64,000 nucleotides of DNA, taken from contig NZ_STGQ01000001.1 in NCBI RefSeq assembly GCF_004916975.1, forward strand, positions 830,993 to 894,992, written 5' to 3'. Numbering within the stretch: position 1 is the first letter of the stretch; each line of letters opens with the position of its first letter. Positions 16,687 through 25,903 of this stretch are shown one piece after another. The position numbers were made by a program, and so were the translations under genes. This stretch comes from Paenibacillus dokdonensis (GTDB lineage: Bacteria; Bacillota; Bacilli; Paenibacillales; Paenibacillaceae). The notes under the pieces are model-generated. The model did not search any database and was not told where the DNA came from. It was given only the letters and a program-made list of their open reading frames with translations.

Positions 16687-16983
16687 CCGTTATGTAACAA
16701 CTCCTTTATCGCAGCTGCAGCAGCGTTAATTCGTTAATCATCTGCTTTTTCTTTTCTACTTTGGCTGCCGGATTCCTGCTTGATAGAACCAAACCATCCC
16801 GTCGAAAATAGATTTATTCAACCATGTGACAATTTCCCCGGAAATATTTAGCGGATTTTGTTTTGATCAACGAGATTTCCCTTTCATTTTTATATTTTAG
16901 AAAGAAGAAGGAATAAGAAGGAAGTTGTCGAAATCAACAAAATGTTTGGAAAAATTTGCTTGTATTAGAGAAAAAGAGAGGTC
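16687..16983. other. Divergent intergenic region, 297 bp
   Basis: It must hold the promoters of the minus-strand esterase and the plus-strand wall protein. It is AT-rich on the right. I could not fix a promoter or operator with confidence, and no coding frame is supported. Confidence 0.4.
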
Positions 16984-18957
16984 ATGAAGTTGAAGAAGAC
17001 ATTATTTTTTATCGCTCTGATTAGCGTATTTTGTGGATTCAGTTTAATCAATTGGACAACAGGCACAGCCTATGCTGAAGAAAGCCAGCTCCAGATTAAA
17101 GACATCGCCGGGAAGGATACCTATTTAATGAGTGATGGTTCGATGTGGTCCACGATCGACGGGGCTCGAATCATCCATACACCCGGAACCATATCTGCAA
17201 TTAGTGGCAATGTGTATCATGGTATGGGAATAACCCGGGATAGCCGGTTGATTTCATGGGAATTTGGTGCTCCGGATGTTCTCGAAGGCAAGACAGGGGT
17301 GAAGCAGGTTTCAGGAAGCTACTGGCTGAAGACGGACGGTACAGTATGGTCCGGAGACAAGCCATTGAAAAATCTCAACAGCATATTGCTCATTGCTGAT
17401 GGCGATAAGAATTTTGCAGCGTTGTCTTCCAATGGAGATGTGCTCTTTGAAGAACCTTACAAACCAGGACAGTTCAAAAAGCTTGGCATGGTGGAGCAAG
17501 CATCTTCAATCAAGTCTATGGCGGTTCATGATGGACGTGTTGCCTTGCTGTATGACAGCGGTAAAATTGTTGTCTATGAAACATCCAACTTTGATGATAA
17601 CGGCCGCATTATACCGGTCACAGTCGCAGAGGATGCTGTTCATATGGTGTATGTTTCAAGATATCCTACGGATGCCCTCATCGTTACGCTTAAGGATGGT
17701 ACAGTGTGGGTGACGGGAGAATATAAGGATCGCTGGAAGCTTAAGGACCCAATAGCCAGTCTTAGCGGAATCGTAAAAACCGCTGTGGATTCGTATAAAG
17801 ATGATTTGTCCGAAGGGATTTACGCCCAGCGTAACGACGGGAGCTGGGTATTGTACAAAGATGGGGACATTTCGCCGATTGATGTGCCGGTCGTTACGGA
17901 CTTGGCGGTTTCAATATCCGATACAAAGCCTTTTGTAGGGGACAGCTTGAAGGTGGACATCCAGGAAACCTATTCGAACAAAGCGAAGATTAAGGTCCCC
18001 GTTAGGGATGCCAAGGTGGATGTCGAAAAACCATACCTGATGAAATTGCAGCCGGACGGAACGTTGAAAGCGGCTGGAGTTGGCAAGACACAGGTCACCG
18101 TAACTTCAAGTGGAGTATCCAGTACAGTAACGGTATCCACCAGTCTCCGTAATAATCTAAAATATGCTAAGCAGGTAAATAGCAATATATTTGTTCCAGC
18201 CAAAGCTGCTATCCAGGCGCTGGGAGGCACTGTTTCAGGCGGAAGCGAAGGCATGGATGCAAAGTTCGGTGAGACGGCGATCTCATTCAAAGCGGGCAGC
18301 AGTCAAGCTTCACTAAACGGAAATATGATCCGGTTAAAGGCTTCTCCTATCCTTGATAAGGGAGAACTGCTCATTCCTGCCTCTCTGTTGACCGATGCGC
18401 TAGGGGCAAACGTGAGCTGGGATGCCAAATGGAAGCAAGCACAGATTTCTTTTGGAGATGCCAGCATGACCATCGTATCCTCGGAAACTGCAGGATTAAT
18501 CAAAAAAGCGATGCAGGGCAGCCTAGCCAAATTTATCGGTAAGACCTACTGGGTGAATGATTTTGAGGGCTGGGAACGTTTCTCTAAGATTACGGTAACG
18601 GATGTGCTGCCAGACGACAAAGGAGAGTTCTCCATTGTATTCAAATCGGGTGCGGGTCAGACACTGAGAAGCTACTCCATGAATTCGTCAGAAGTTATGC
18701 AGCTGTTTGCGGACCGATCTTCGTTATTAAATTACGACCCTTATCAAAAATTCAAATGGTCTGCATCCGTCTGGAAACAGATCAAAGCAGGCAGCGTTTC
18801 TCTCGGGATGACCAAAGAACAAGTACAGCTCTCCTGGGGGAATCCTGTGGCCAAGGATATTACGTCCGGTGGAGGCAAAACCATCGAAACGTGGGGTTAC
18901 TCTAATTTCGACGTCGTTTCTTTCGTGGATGGCAAAGTTATATTGATTATTATGTAA
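16984..18957 (+). CDS. Secreted multidomain protein: RCC1-like repeats, Ig-like, copper amine oxidase N-like and BamE-like parts
   Basis: A 657-residue exported protein. The signal peptide has its cleavage near AYAEES (about residue 33). Residues 35-300 contain repeated short blocks of the RCC1-like kind (SDGSMWSTIDGARI, KTDGTVWSGDKPL, KDGTVWVTGEYKDRW, RNDGSWVLYKDGD), probably a beta propeller. About 305-385 is an Ig-like (Big_2) segment with the usual LKAAGVGKTQVTVTSSG. About 395-500 is a copper amine oxidase N-terminal-type domain (FVPAKAAIQALGG, LLIPASLLTDALGANVSWD). The last 50 residues (SLGMTKEQVQLSWGNPVAKD, then ETWGYSN) resemble the SmpA/BamE fold. Such mixtures are common in Paenibacillus surface proteins of unknown role. 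No LPXTG or SLH anchor is seen. Start ATG at 16984 follows aaagagagg. Confidence 0.82.
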   Translation: MKLKKTLFFIALISVFCGFSLINWTTGTAYAEESQLQIKDIAGKDTYLMSDGSMWSTIDGARIIHTPGTISAISGNVYHGMGITRDSRLISWEFGAPDVLEGKTGVKQVSGSYWLKTDGTVWSGDKPLKNLNSILLIADGDKNFAALSSNGDVLFEEPYKPGQFKKLGMVEQASSIKSMAVHDGRVALLYDSGKIVVYETSNFDDNGRIIPVTVAEDAVHMVYVSRYPTDALIVTLKDGTVWVTGEYKDRWKLKDPIASLSGIVKTAVDSYKDDLSEGIYAQRNDGSWVLYKDGDISPIDVPVVTDLAVSISDTKPFVGDSLKVDIQETYSNKAKIKVPVRDAKVDVEKPYLMKLQPDGTLKAAGVGKTQVTVTSSGVSSTVTVSTSLRNNLKYAKQVNSNIFVPAKAAIQALGGTVSGGSEGMDAKFGETAISFKAGSSQASLNGNMIRLKASPILDKGELLIPASLLTDALGANVSWDAKWKQAQISFGDASMTIVSSETAGLIKKAMQGSLAKFIGKTYWVNDFEGWERFSKITVTDVLPDDKGEFSIVFKSGAGQTLRSYSMNSSEVMQLFADRSSLLNYDPYQKFKWSASVWKQIKAGSVSLGMTKEQVQLSWGNPVAKDITSGGGKTIETWGYSNFDVVSFVDGKVILIIM

Positions 18958-18996
18958 TGGATAGTATACAACCTTCATAGATTGTATTTAATAATG

Positions 18997-19057
18997 AAAT
19001 CGCCCTTTGCTGGAATGGATGATCCTTCGCACCATTCCTGTAAAAGGCGATTTTTTT
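18997..19057. terminator. Bidirectional terminator between convergent genes
   Basis: AAATCGCC...GGAATGG (18997-19018) pairs with CCATTCC...GGCGATTT (19032-19052), a long stem with a small internal mismatch region, and TTTTTTT follows on the plus strand. It also closes the minus-strand operon ending at 19079. Confidence 0.92.
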
Positions 19058-19078
19058 GCTTGTTTAAGCACTTATTCA

Positions 19079-19924
19079 TTACACTTTTTCATACATCCCC
19101 TTCAAAAAAGCAATGCTTTCTTCCAGATGCATCTCGGGAGTACTTTCCAGAATGCCTTGAATATGAGGACGCTGATATTTCATATAACGAAGAATCGGTG
19201 CGAATTGAAGCAAGCCCTGACCGACAGGGACGATATGAATGCGGCCTTCCTTCATCTCAAAGTCTTTGAGGTGGATCACGGCAATCCGGTTGCCCAGAAT
19301 CTCAAGTGCTTCCTCGATCACTGATTCTTGCTCCAAGTAATTGTCTGGACTCATGAGGTTGGCACAGTCCAGAATAACCTGCAGATTAGGTGAAGGGACC
19401 AAATCGAGAAGTCTGCGGGTCAATGGAGCCGTATGCAGGGGATGATTCAAGCCGGCTTCAATACCCACCGTCACGCCAAAACGCTCGGCTTCCGCAACCA
19501 TGACCCTCACAGAAGCAATAACCTTCTGAAATGCATCCTCCGTAAAGTTGTCTGACGTATAGCCATTTCCCACACTGCCTGTTTCCGTGCCTACCAGACT
19601 GGCGCCAAAATCTCTTGCTAAACGCAAATGGGTGTTGAAATCAGACAATGCCTCCTCACGCTTATGTGGAACGGAGTCCACAATATTGACATAACATCCA
19701 AGCACTGCAATCCGAATTCCCGCCTGTCGGAACGCTTCGCCATAGTGAGCGGCCGTACCTGGGCTCAGGGCAGACAGACGGGGAGCGCTTTCGGGAAAGG
19801 ATTTTTTTAAGGCGAATTGAATATATGAAAGTCCATATTTCTGAAGCTTTAAAGTCAGCTCATGCAACGGGATCTGCCCAAAATCATGTGCACGGATGCC
19901 CAATTGAAGCGGAACACTCATCAT
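19079..19924 (-). CDS. Sugar phosphate isomerase/epimerase family TIM-barrel protein
   Basis: A 281-residue protein of the AP-endonuclease-2-like TIM-barrel family (xylose isomerase-like fold). Seen: LGCYVNIVDS, SLVGTETGSVGNG, the metal-binding Glu region TVGIEAGLNHPLHT, VILDCANLMSPDNY and VIHLKDFEMKEGRIHIVPVGQG, which place Glu, Asp and His ligands in the usual order. It is the last gene of the minus-strand uxaB-uxaA-uxaC-esterase-esterase unit and overlaps the previous gene by 4 bp. It probably converts a sugar or sugar acid released from pectin. The exact reaction cannot be named. Confidence 0.82.
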   Translation of the reverse strand: MMSVPLQLGIRAHDFGQIPLHELTLKLQKYGLSYIQFALKKSFPESAPRLSALSPGTAAHYGEAFRQAGIRIAVLGCYVNIVDSVPHKREEALSDFNTHLRLARDFGASLVGTETGSVGNGYTSDNFTEDAFQKVIASVRVMVAEAERFGVTVGIEAGLNHPLHTAPLTRRLLDLVPSPNLQVILDCANLMSPDNYLEQESVIEEALEILGNRIAVIHLKDFEMKEGRIHIVPVGQGLLQFAPILRYMKYQRPHIQGILESTPEMHLEESIAFLKGMYEKV

Positions 19925-20622
19925 TCAGCCTCCTTCACACGGAGCTTTTTATGCAGATGAGACAACGCACTGGACTGTGCAATCGCCTGTATCACAAGCC
20001 CGGCTATACGCTGCGCACCTTCTTCTGAAAAGTGGGTATCATCCGAAATGCCCTCGGGATAGTTGGGATGCACCTTCTCTGGTAAATGCATGAACAGTTC
20101 CTGTGATCCTTTAGGTCCTAAATCTCGATAAAGCTGTTGTGATGCTGCGAAAATATCAAGCAGGGGGGTCCCGGATTCCTTCGCTACCTCTCGCATGGCA
20201 GCGGGGTAAAGCCCAACGGCAGAAGGATCCGGAAACCCATCGATGGTGAAACGACGCCGGCTGACCGAGGTCAGCAGTACGGGAATACCTCCGCAGCGGC
20301 GGGTCGATTCAATGAAATGCAGCAGGTTGTAACGATACTCTGCAGCAGGATCGGTATACCGCAAAGGATCTTCCTTTTTCTCATCATTGTGTCCGAATTG
20401 AATGAAGACGTAATCTTCAGGCTGAAGCTCTTGCTCTATGGCAGCAAAGTGACCCTCCGCGAGAAAAGATTTGGTACTGAGACCGTTAATCGCCCGGTTG
20501 TCTACACGAATGGACGGCTCCAAGTATCCCTGAAGATATTCTCCCCAGCCGGCCATCGGTTTTTTGGAATCTTCCTTTCGAGCTGCGGTGGAATCGCCAG
20601 CGATAAACAGGGAATGCGTCAT
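19921..20622 (-). CDS. rhgT: Rhamnogalacturonan acetylesterase (SGNH, CE12-like)
   Basis: A 233-residue SGNH hydrolase. Block I FIAGDSTAA has nucleophile Ser11; block II has the Gly in AINGLSTKSF; block III FIQFGHNDEKKED gives the oxyanion Asn and is typical of rhamnogalacturonan acetylesterases; block V DDTHFSEEGA gives the Asp/His pair near residue 195. There is no signal peptide, so it would work on imported oligosaccharides, removing acetyl groups from rhamnogalacturonan I fragments. It abuts the upstream esterase gene directly and overlaps the isomerase gene by 4 bp. The GH105 hydrolase at 33205, which acts on unsaturated rhamnogalacturonyl disaccharides, supports this substrate. Confidence 0.88.
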   Translation of the reverse strand: MTHSLFIAGDSTAARKEDSKKPMAGWGEYLQGYLEPSIRVDNRAINGLSTKSFLAEGHFAAIEQELQPEDYVFIQFGHNDEKKEDPLRYTDPAAEYRYNLLHFIESTRRCGGIPVLLTSVSRRRFTIDGFPDPSAVGLYPAAMREVAKESGTPLLDIFAASQQLYRDLGPKGSQELFMHLPEKVHPNYPEGISDDTHFSEEGAQRIAGLVIQAIAQSSALSHLHKKLRVKEAE

Positions 20623-21390
20623 TTAGATTCCCTGCTCTACAAAGCGATGTTGTTGCAGCCAATTCGCGCAGCAGCCAAGCCATTGCTGGCAATGGGCATT
20701 GTCATCTGAAAGCCCAAGGCCATGACGGCCATCCTCAAACACATGCAGTTCGAAAGGAACTCCCGCTTTGGACAGTGCACCTGCGAACATCAGGCTGTTC
20801 TCCACTGGAACACCCGCGTCGTTGGCCGTTGTCCATATAAAGGTTGGCGGTGATGCGGAACCTGCTTGCTGATCGGAAGAAAAGGAGTGAATTTTCTCCG
20901 GTTCCGGATGTTCACCCAAGAAATTCAGCCGGCTCCCTTGGTGCGTATAAGGCTCTTCGAAAGTAATGACAGGGTATCCAAGCAGCAATAAATCCGGTTT
21001 TGCGGTTCCGGTAACGGCAGTGATCGAAGCTAAATGTCCGCCGGCAGAGAATCCAATCATACCGACCTGCTGCGGGTTTATAGCCCATTCCTTAGGAGCT
21101 TGCCGGGCCCAGGTGATTGCATCCTGCACGTCTTGAATCAAGGCAGCCGGCTCAAAATTATCAAGCTGATAATGGAGCACGCCAGCATGAATACCGAGTC
21201 CGTTTAACCACCTGGCAACCGGTTCGCCTTCATGATGAGCCAAGTTTTGGTATCCGCCTCCAGGCAGAACGAGTATAAAGGGGAGAATTTCTCTATTGGT
21301 CTCACCAACCGGATAAAGAGTGAGAAGAGAGGAGCTTCGGGAAACAGGTTCTTCCAATGCTCCGTCCGTGAAATGACAAACCTGCAGCAT
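20623..21390 (-). CDS. Alpha/beta hydrolase, carbohydrate acetylesterase-like
   Basis: A 255-residue cytoplasmic protein of the BD-FAE/acetylesterase branch of alpha/beta hydrolases. Seen: the oxyanion motif ILVLPGGGYQNLAHHEGEP (40-57), the nucleophile elbow IGFSAGGHLAS with Ser115, Asp in TANDAGVPVENS and His in EDGRHGLGLS. This pattern is common in enzymes placed in xylan and pectin loci and called xylan or pectin acetylesterase. The stop codon touches the rhgT start, and uxaC ends 14 bp before its start, so it belongs to the same operon. Confidence 0.82.
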   Translation of the reverse strand: MLQVCHFTDGALEEPVSRSSSLLTLYPVGETNREILPFILVLPGGGYQNLAHHEGEPVARWLNGLGIHAGVLHYQLDNFEPAALIQDVQDAITWARQAPKEWAINPQQVGMIGFSAGGHLASITAVTGTAKPDLLLLGYPVITFEEPYTHQGSRLNFLGEHPEPEKIHSFSSDQQAGSASPPTFIWTTANDAGVPVENSLMFAGALSKAGVPFELHVFEDGRHGLGLSDDNAHCQQWLGCCANWLQQHRFVEQGI

Positions 21391-21404
21391 ATTTGTATTC
21401 CTCC

Positions 21405-22805
21405 TTAATCAGCGGATTGAAATCGAAAGTACACCGAAGCGTTGTGATATGCGATGCCTTCTACCATCTGACCGAGCAATTCCATGTCGTCGGGTGCTTC
21501 GCCGCGTTCTGTCCATTCACCGATCAGCTCGCATAATACCCGGCGGAAATACTCGTGGCGCGTATAAGACAGAAAGCTGCGGGAATCCGTAAGCATACCT
21601 ACGAAATGGGCGAGCAGGCTGTTGTCGGCAAATAAGGTTAATTGCTGGCGCATGCCGTTTCGGGTATCGTTATACCACCAGCCAGAGCCTAATTGCAGCT
21701 TACCTGGCGTGTCTTTTTGATAGCAGCCCATTAATGCCAGCAGCGAAGGATAATCGTTAGGATTTAAAGAATAGAGAATGGTTTTTGGCAGCCCCGGTCC
21801 GCTTTCGGCGCGGTCGAGCAGCTGTGATAATGACCCGGTTAGCGGCAAATCATTCAAACCATCGTAGCCTGTATCCGGTCCCAGCCGATTAAACATCGGA
21901 GTATTGTTGTTGCGGTAAGCATGCAGATGAAGCTGCATCGTCCAGTCTTTTTCATGATAGAATCCGATCAACGTGCTTAAGAGCTCTGTTCTGTAGATGG
22001 AAATCTCCTCCTGGGATAATTCCACCCCTGCAAGTCTCTTAGCAAAAATCTTCTCCACAGCTTCGGAATCCCCTGCTTGATAGCGTAAAATATCCAGCGC
22101 ATGATCGGAGAGCCGGCAGCCTTGTTCATGAAAAAAGTTTACTCGCTGCTGTAAAATATCTACGAGGGATGCGTAGGATAGAATCTCTTTTCCGGTAGCC
22201 TGTTCTAAACGCCGCAGCCAGTCGGTGAAGCCAGGGGCATCGATGTCTAGCGCCTTGTCCGGACGAAACGCGGGAAGTACCTGGAAATCCTGCTCTTCTT
22301 TTTTCAGAAGCTGGTGATATTCAAGGGAATCCGCGGGATCATCTGTGGTGCAAACGATTCTGACATTGGCATTCTTAATGATGTTTCGGCGCTGAAATGC
22401 AGAGGTAGCAAGCTTGGCATTGACTTCCTCCCAAATTCGTGGTGCCGATTCCTCATTTAACTGCTCATGGATACCAAAAAAACGACGGAGCTCTAGATGC
22501 GTCCAGCTGTATAAGGGATTGCCTACTGTCTTGGGGACGGTTACCGCCCACGCCATAAACTTATCGTAATCTGAAGCGTCGCCTGTAATATGTGACTCCG
22601 GAATGCCATTGGCACGCATGAGGCGCCATTTGTAATGATCCCCGGAGAGCCAGGCCTCGGTCAGATTGCGGAAATGCTTATTTTCATAAATTTCCTTCGG
22701 ATCCAGATGGCAGTGATAATCAATAATAGGCATATCCTTGGCATGTTGATGGAACAGGGTACGAGCTGTGTCAGTAGATAATAGAAAGTCATCGTTTAAA
22801 AACAT
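21405..22805 (-). CDS. uxaC: Glucuronate/galacturonate isomerase UxaC
   Basis: A 466-residue enzyme with the normal UxaC length and sequence. It turns D-galacturonate into D-tagaturonate (and D-glucuronate into D-fructuronate), the first step of hexuronate breakdown. Seen: the metal-binding start MPIIDYHCHLDPKEIYENK at about 25-43, LTEAWLSGDHYKWRLMRANG, the HLHAYRNNNTPMF segment, and the late GMLTDSRSFLSYTRHEYFRR typical of the family. It lies 89 bp downstream of uxaA in the minus-strand operon. Confidence 0.96.
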   Translation of the reverse strand: MFLNDDFLLSTDTARTLFHQHAKDMPIIDYHCHLDPKEIYENKHFRNLTEAWLSGDHYKWRLMRANGIPESHITGDASDYDKFMAWAVTVPKTVGNPLYSWTHLELRRFFGIHEQLNEESAPRIWEEVNAKLATSAFQRRNIIKNANVRIVCTTDDPADSLEYHQLLKKEEQDFQVLPAFRPDKALDIDAPGFTDWLRRLEQATGKEILSYASLVDILQQRVNFFHEQGCRLSDHALDILRYQAGDSEAVEKIFAKRLAGVELSQEEISIYRTELLSTLIGFYHEKDWTMQLHLHAYRNNNTPMFNRLGPDTGYDGLNDLPLTGSLSQLLDRAESGPGLPKTILYSLNPNDYPSLLALMGCYQKDTPGKLQLGSGWWYNDTRNGMRQQLTLFADNSLLAHFVGMLTDSRSFLSYTRHEYFRRVLCELIGEWTERGEAPDDMELLGQMVEGIAYHNASVYFRFQSAD

Positions 22806-22894
22806 ATGGATGGCTCCTTTGCATGATGGGATTTTAGGATTGGTAAAATGAACATAGCGTCCTGTCTGCGATGAGAGCGCCGTTAGACATTCCC

Positions 22895-24382
22895 TTATAG
22901 AGTCACTCCGGTTTTGAAAATAGCCAGTTCGCGGACTTCATTGTGTTCATTTCGGGTCTTCCGGCCGCTGGCGACCTCAATAATGTAAGTTATAAATTGC
23001 TCCAAAATCTCGGATATCGGTTGTTCCAGCAGCGGACCGGCATTGAAATCCATCCAGTGGCCTTTTTTGGCGAACAGCTCATTGTTGGTCGCGATCTTCA
23101 CCGTTGGGACAAAGCTGCCAAAAGGCGTGCCGCGTCCGGTTGTAAACAAAACCAGATGGCAATCGGATGCCGCCAGTGCGGAAGAGGCTACGAGATCATT
23201 GCCTGGGGCTTGCAGCAGGCTAAGTCCCTTTTTGCGAAGCTTCTGGCCGTATTGCAGTACGTCGACTACCGGCGCGCTGCCAGCCTTTTGTGTGCAGCCT
23301 AGCGATTTGTCCTCCAGGGTACTGATGCCGCCTGCTTTATTGCCCGGGGAAGGGTTTTCATATACCGGTTCACCATACGACAGGAAATATTGCTTGAAAT
23401 CATTAATCAAAGAAACAATGTCATGATAAACTTCTTGGTTTTGCGCGCGTGCCATCAGCATCTTTTCGGCGCCGAACATTTCTGGCACCTCGGTTAAGAT
23501 CGTTGAGCCACCCTGCGAGATGAGAAAGTCGGAAAAAGCACCGAGCAGCGGATTGGCCGTAATGCCGGAAAATCCATCAGAACCGCCGCATTTCAGGCCT
23601 ACATTTAATTCACTCACGGGAACCGGCTCACGATGATCGCCTTGTGCGGTCACGTAGAGCTCTTCCAGCAGGTTCAGCCCCGCCTCGATTTCATCGCCAA
23701 CCTCCTGCGCCACCAAAAATTTCACGCGCTCCTCATCGTAATCTCCCAGCATACTGCGAAATTCGGTGACGATATTGTTCTCGCAGCCAAGTCCGAAGAC
23801 CAATACACCGCCGACGTTAGGGTGGTTCACCGCATCGAGCAGTATGCTGCGGGTCTGGCGATGGTCGTCGCCGAGCTGTGAGCAGCCATATGGATGCTTG
23901 AGGATTGTAATATTATCGAAAGTCCCCAAATCAGGATGCCGTGCTTTGAATTCCTGGAGAATCTGCTCGGCTATGCCATTTACGCATCCAACTGTCGGGA
24001 CAATATACAGATCGTTCCGGATACCGACTTTGCCGTTTGTACGGCGATACCCCTCAAAGGTTAAGCTCCGGACCGGATAGGTAACCGGGTGTAGTTCCGG
24101 CTTGTATTCATACTCTTCTTCTCCCGCCAGATTGGTTGCAATGTTGTGTGTATGCACCCACTCACCGGGTTCAACGGCACCCGTTGCATGACCAATCGGG
24201 TAACCATATTTGGTTATCATGTCTCCGGGTGCAAAGCGGATCAGCGCGAATTTATGACCTTGCGGAATGTCCGAAACGGCGGTAAGTGCATGATCATCGA
24301 CAATCATTTGTTCCCCGGCTGCAATAGGTCGTAAGGCAACGGCGACCGTGTCCCGGGGGTTCATTTTCAGCCATAGTTTCAT
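22895..24382 (-). CDS. uxaA: Altronate dehydratase UxaA
   Basis: About 495 residues. It removes water from D-altronate to give 2-keto-3-deoxygluconate. The N-terminal SAF-like domain (about 1-90) and the large catalytic domain (VRSLTFEGYRRTNGKVGIRN, LKHPYGCSQLGDDH, GLKCGGSDGFSGITANP) are fused in one chain as usual. The start at 24382 is chosen because AGGAGG lies 7 bp before this ATG; a longer frame to 24430 would run into the end of uxaB. It follows uxaB by 10 bp. KDG kinase and aldolase, needed for the next steps, are not in the window. Confidence 0.95.
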   Translation of the reverse strand: MKLWLKMNPRDTVAVALRPIAAGEQMIVDDHALTAVSDIPQGHKFALIRFAPGDMITKYGYPIGHATGAVEPGEWVHTHNIATNLAGEEEYEYKPELHPVTYPVRSLTFEGYRRTNGKVGIRNDLYIVPTVGCVNGIAEQILQEFKARHPDLGTFDNITILKHPYGCSQLGDDHRQTRSILLDAVNHPNVGGVLVFGLGCENNIVTEFRSMLGDYDEERVKFLVAQEVGDEIEAGLNLLEELYVTAQGDHREPVPVSELNVGLKCGGSDGFSGITANPLLGAFSDFLISQGGSTILTEVPEMFGAEKMLMARAQNQEVYHDIVSLINDFKQYFLSYGEPVYENPSPGNKAGGISTLEDKSLGCTQKAGSAPVVDVLQYGQKLRKKGLSLLQAPGNDLVASSALAASDCHLVLFTTGRGTPFGSFVPTVKIATNNELFAKKGHWMDFNAGPLLEQPISEILEQFITYIIEVASGRKTRNEHNEVRELAIFKTGVTL

Positions 24383-24392
24383 ATGAATCCTC

Positions 24393-25802
24393 CTAAACCC
24401 GTTGTTGCAGGGCAGCACGGCTGCCTGCATGATCCAGCTGATGGATATGCTCCCCGATCACCTGGACAAGATGTGGAACTGCCGACAAGTCTTCTCCCCA
24501 CAGACGTTCCTCTTTCAAAATTGTGATGACGAAGGAGGAAGGGACGCCCCATGCTTTATCAAAGATTGCAAGAACTTCGGGAACATCCTGCCGGATCAAT
24601 CGATCTCCCCGGTAGCTAAGCAGTAATGCGGCAAAGGAGAGGCTGATGAGGGGAGGGAGCTCTCCTTTTACCCGCTGATAACGGAGAAGAACCGGCAACA
24701 GACGGGCTTTGAACTTGGAAATGCTGTTCAGCGAGATCGACGTTAATTCATGCCGGATATAGGGATTTTTAAAACGCTCCTGAATGTCCTTGGCGTAAGA
24801 GAGAACATTCTCCCGCGGCATATCCAGCATGGGAGCAAGCTCGTTCTCCATGATCTCTTGCACAAAACGGGAAAAGCATTCATCCTGCATGATTTCCTCC
24901 ACGGTTTCGAGTCCTGCTAACAGGCCAAGGGGCACCATAGCCGTATGAGGGCCGTTTAGCAGATGAACCTTTCGCTCCCGGTAAGTCGTCATATCATCGG
25001 TGAAAATCACGTTCAGCCCCGTTTTATGAAGTGGGAGCCGTTCGGACATCCAATCGGGACCTTCAATGACCCATAAGAGATAAGGCTCAGCGGTGACCAT
25101 GAGTTCGTCCAGGTATCCCAGCTCGATTTCCAGTTCCTTGGCGGTATTCCGCGGATAGCCAGGGACAATCCGGTCCACCAGGCTGCAGCAAAAGGTATTT
25201 TCCTCATCAAGCCAGGTTGAAAAAGCTTCCCCAAGCTGCCAATCCTGCGCATACTGCTGTACAAGCTGCTTCAATTTTTCGCCGTTACGGTCAATCAATT
25301 CACAGGGGATGATCACGAATCCCTTTTTTTTGAGCTCGAAGCGCCTAAACAGCAGCGCCGTTAATTTGCCTGGAAAGCTTTGGGGAGGCATATCCCCTGA
25401 TTGATCCCCGGCATGATAGGAAATCCCGGCCTCGGTGGTGTTGGATGTGATGAACTCCAGCCCATCGTCTTCAGCCAATGCCAAGTAATCATCATATTGG
25501 GTATAGGGATTAATCACACGACTGACGCTGGTCACAATTTCATGGGAACTCACGGGCTCGCCCTGGAAAATGCCGTTTAACAGCACGGTATACAGACAAT
25601 CCTGCTTTGCCATCAGCCCGCCAAGCCCATGTTCAGTCGGCTGCACGACAACGGCGCTGCCTAGAAAAAGCCCTTGGCCGTTCATCTGCTGCAGCTGCCA
25701 GTCTACGAAAGCCCGCATGAAATTCCCGCCTCCAAATTGAATGATGCGCTCCGAATAAGAGGGGAAGTCGGGATAAGTGCTTTTAGAAAGTTGTTGTGAC
25801 AT
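24393..25802 (-). CDS. uxaB: Tagaturonate reductase (altronate oxidoreductase) UxaB
   Basis: About 469 residues of the mannitol-type long-chain dehydrogenase family. It reduces D-tagaturonate to D-altronate with NADH. Seen: the Rossmann-type start IIQFGGGNFMRAFVDWQLQQ (in part), ITSNTTEAGI, the catalytic region VDRIVPGYP and HLLNGPHTAMVPLG with the lysine-containing RKVHLLNG. The start at 25802 has AAAGGAGA 9 bp before it; a longer frame to 25853 would overlap the putative operator. First gene of the operon uxaB-uxaA-uxaC-esterase-rhgT-isomerase, facing the LacI-type regulator gene from downstream. Confidence 0.94.
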   Translation of the reverse strand: MSQQLSKSTYPDFPSYSERIIQFGGGNFMRAFVDWQLQQMNGQGLFLGSAVVVQPTEHGLGGLMAKQDCLYTVLLNGIFQGEPVSSHEIVTSVSRVINPYTQYDDYLALAEDDGLEFITSNTTEAGISYHAGDQSGDMPPQSFPGKLTALLFRRFELKKKGFVIIPCELIDRNGEKLKQLVQQYAQDWQLGEAFSTWLDEENTFCCSLVDRIVPGYPRNTAKELEIELGYLDELMVTAEPYLLWVIEGPDWMSERLPLHKTGLNVIFTDDMTTYRERKVHLLNGPHTAMVPLGLLAGLETVEEIMQDECFSRFVQEIMENELAPMLDMPRENVLSYAKDIQERFKNPYIRHELTSISLNSISKFKARLLPVLLRYQRVKGELPPLISLSFAALLLSYRGDRLIRQDVPEVLAIFDKAWGVPSSFVITILKEERLWGEDLSAVPHLVQVIGEHIHQLDHAGSRAALQQRV

Positions 25803-25837
25803 CCTGCATAATCTCCTTTTCATGAAGTTATGATATA

Positions 25838-25853
25838 TTGCACACGTTAACAT
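25838..25853 (-). promoter_or_regulatory. Putative LacI-type operator at the uxaB promoter
   Basis: TTGCACACGTTAACAT sits in the 60-bp gap between the regulator gene's terminator and uxaB. The core TGCACACGT(T/G)AA recurs at 26983 in front of the regulator gene itself, which suggests one repressor binding both. Confidence 0.5.
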
Positions 25854-25859
25854 TTTTGT

Positions 25860-25888
25860 TTAAAAAAAGAGGGAGTACCTCTTTTTCT
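25860..25888 (-). terminator. Terminator of the LacI-type regulator gene
   Basis: Read on the minus strand: AAAAAGAGG, short loop TACTC, CCTCTTTTTTT. It separates the regulator transcript from the uxa operon. Confidence 0.75.
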
Positions 25889-25903
25889 TATAAGAGCTTG
25901 GTG

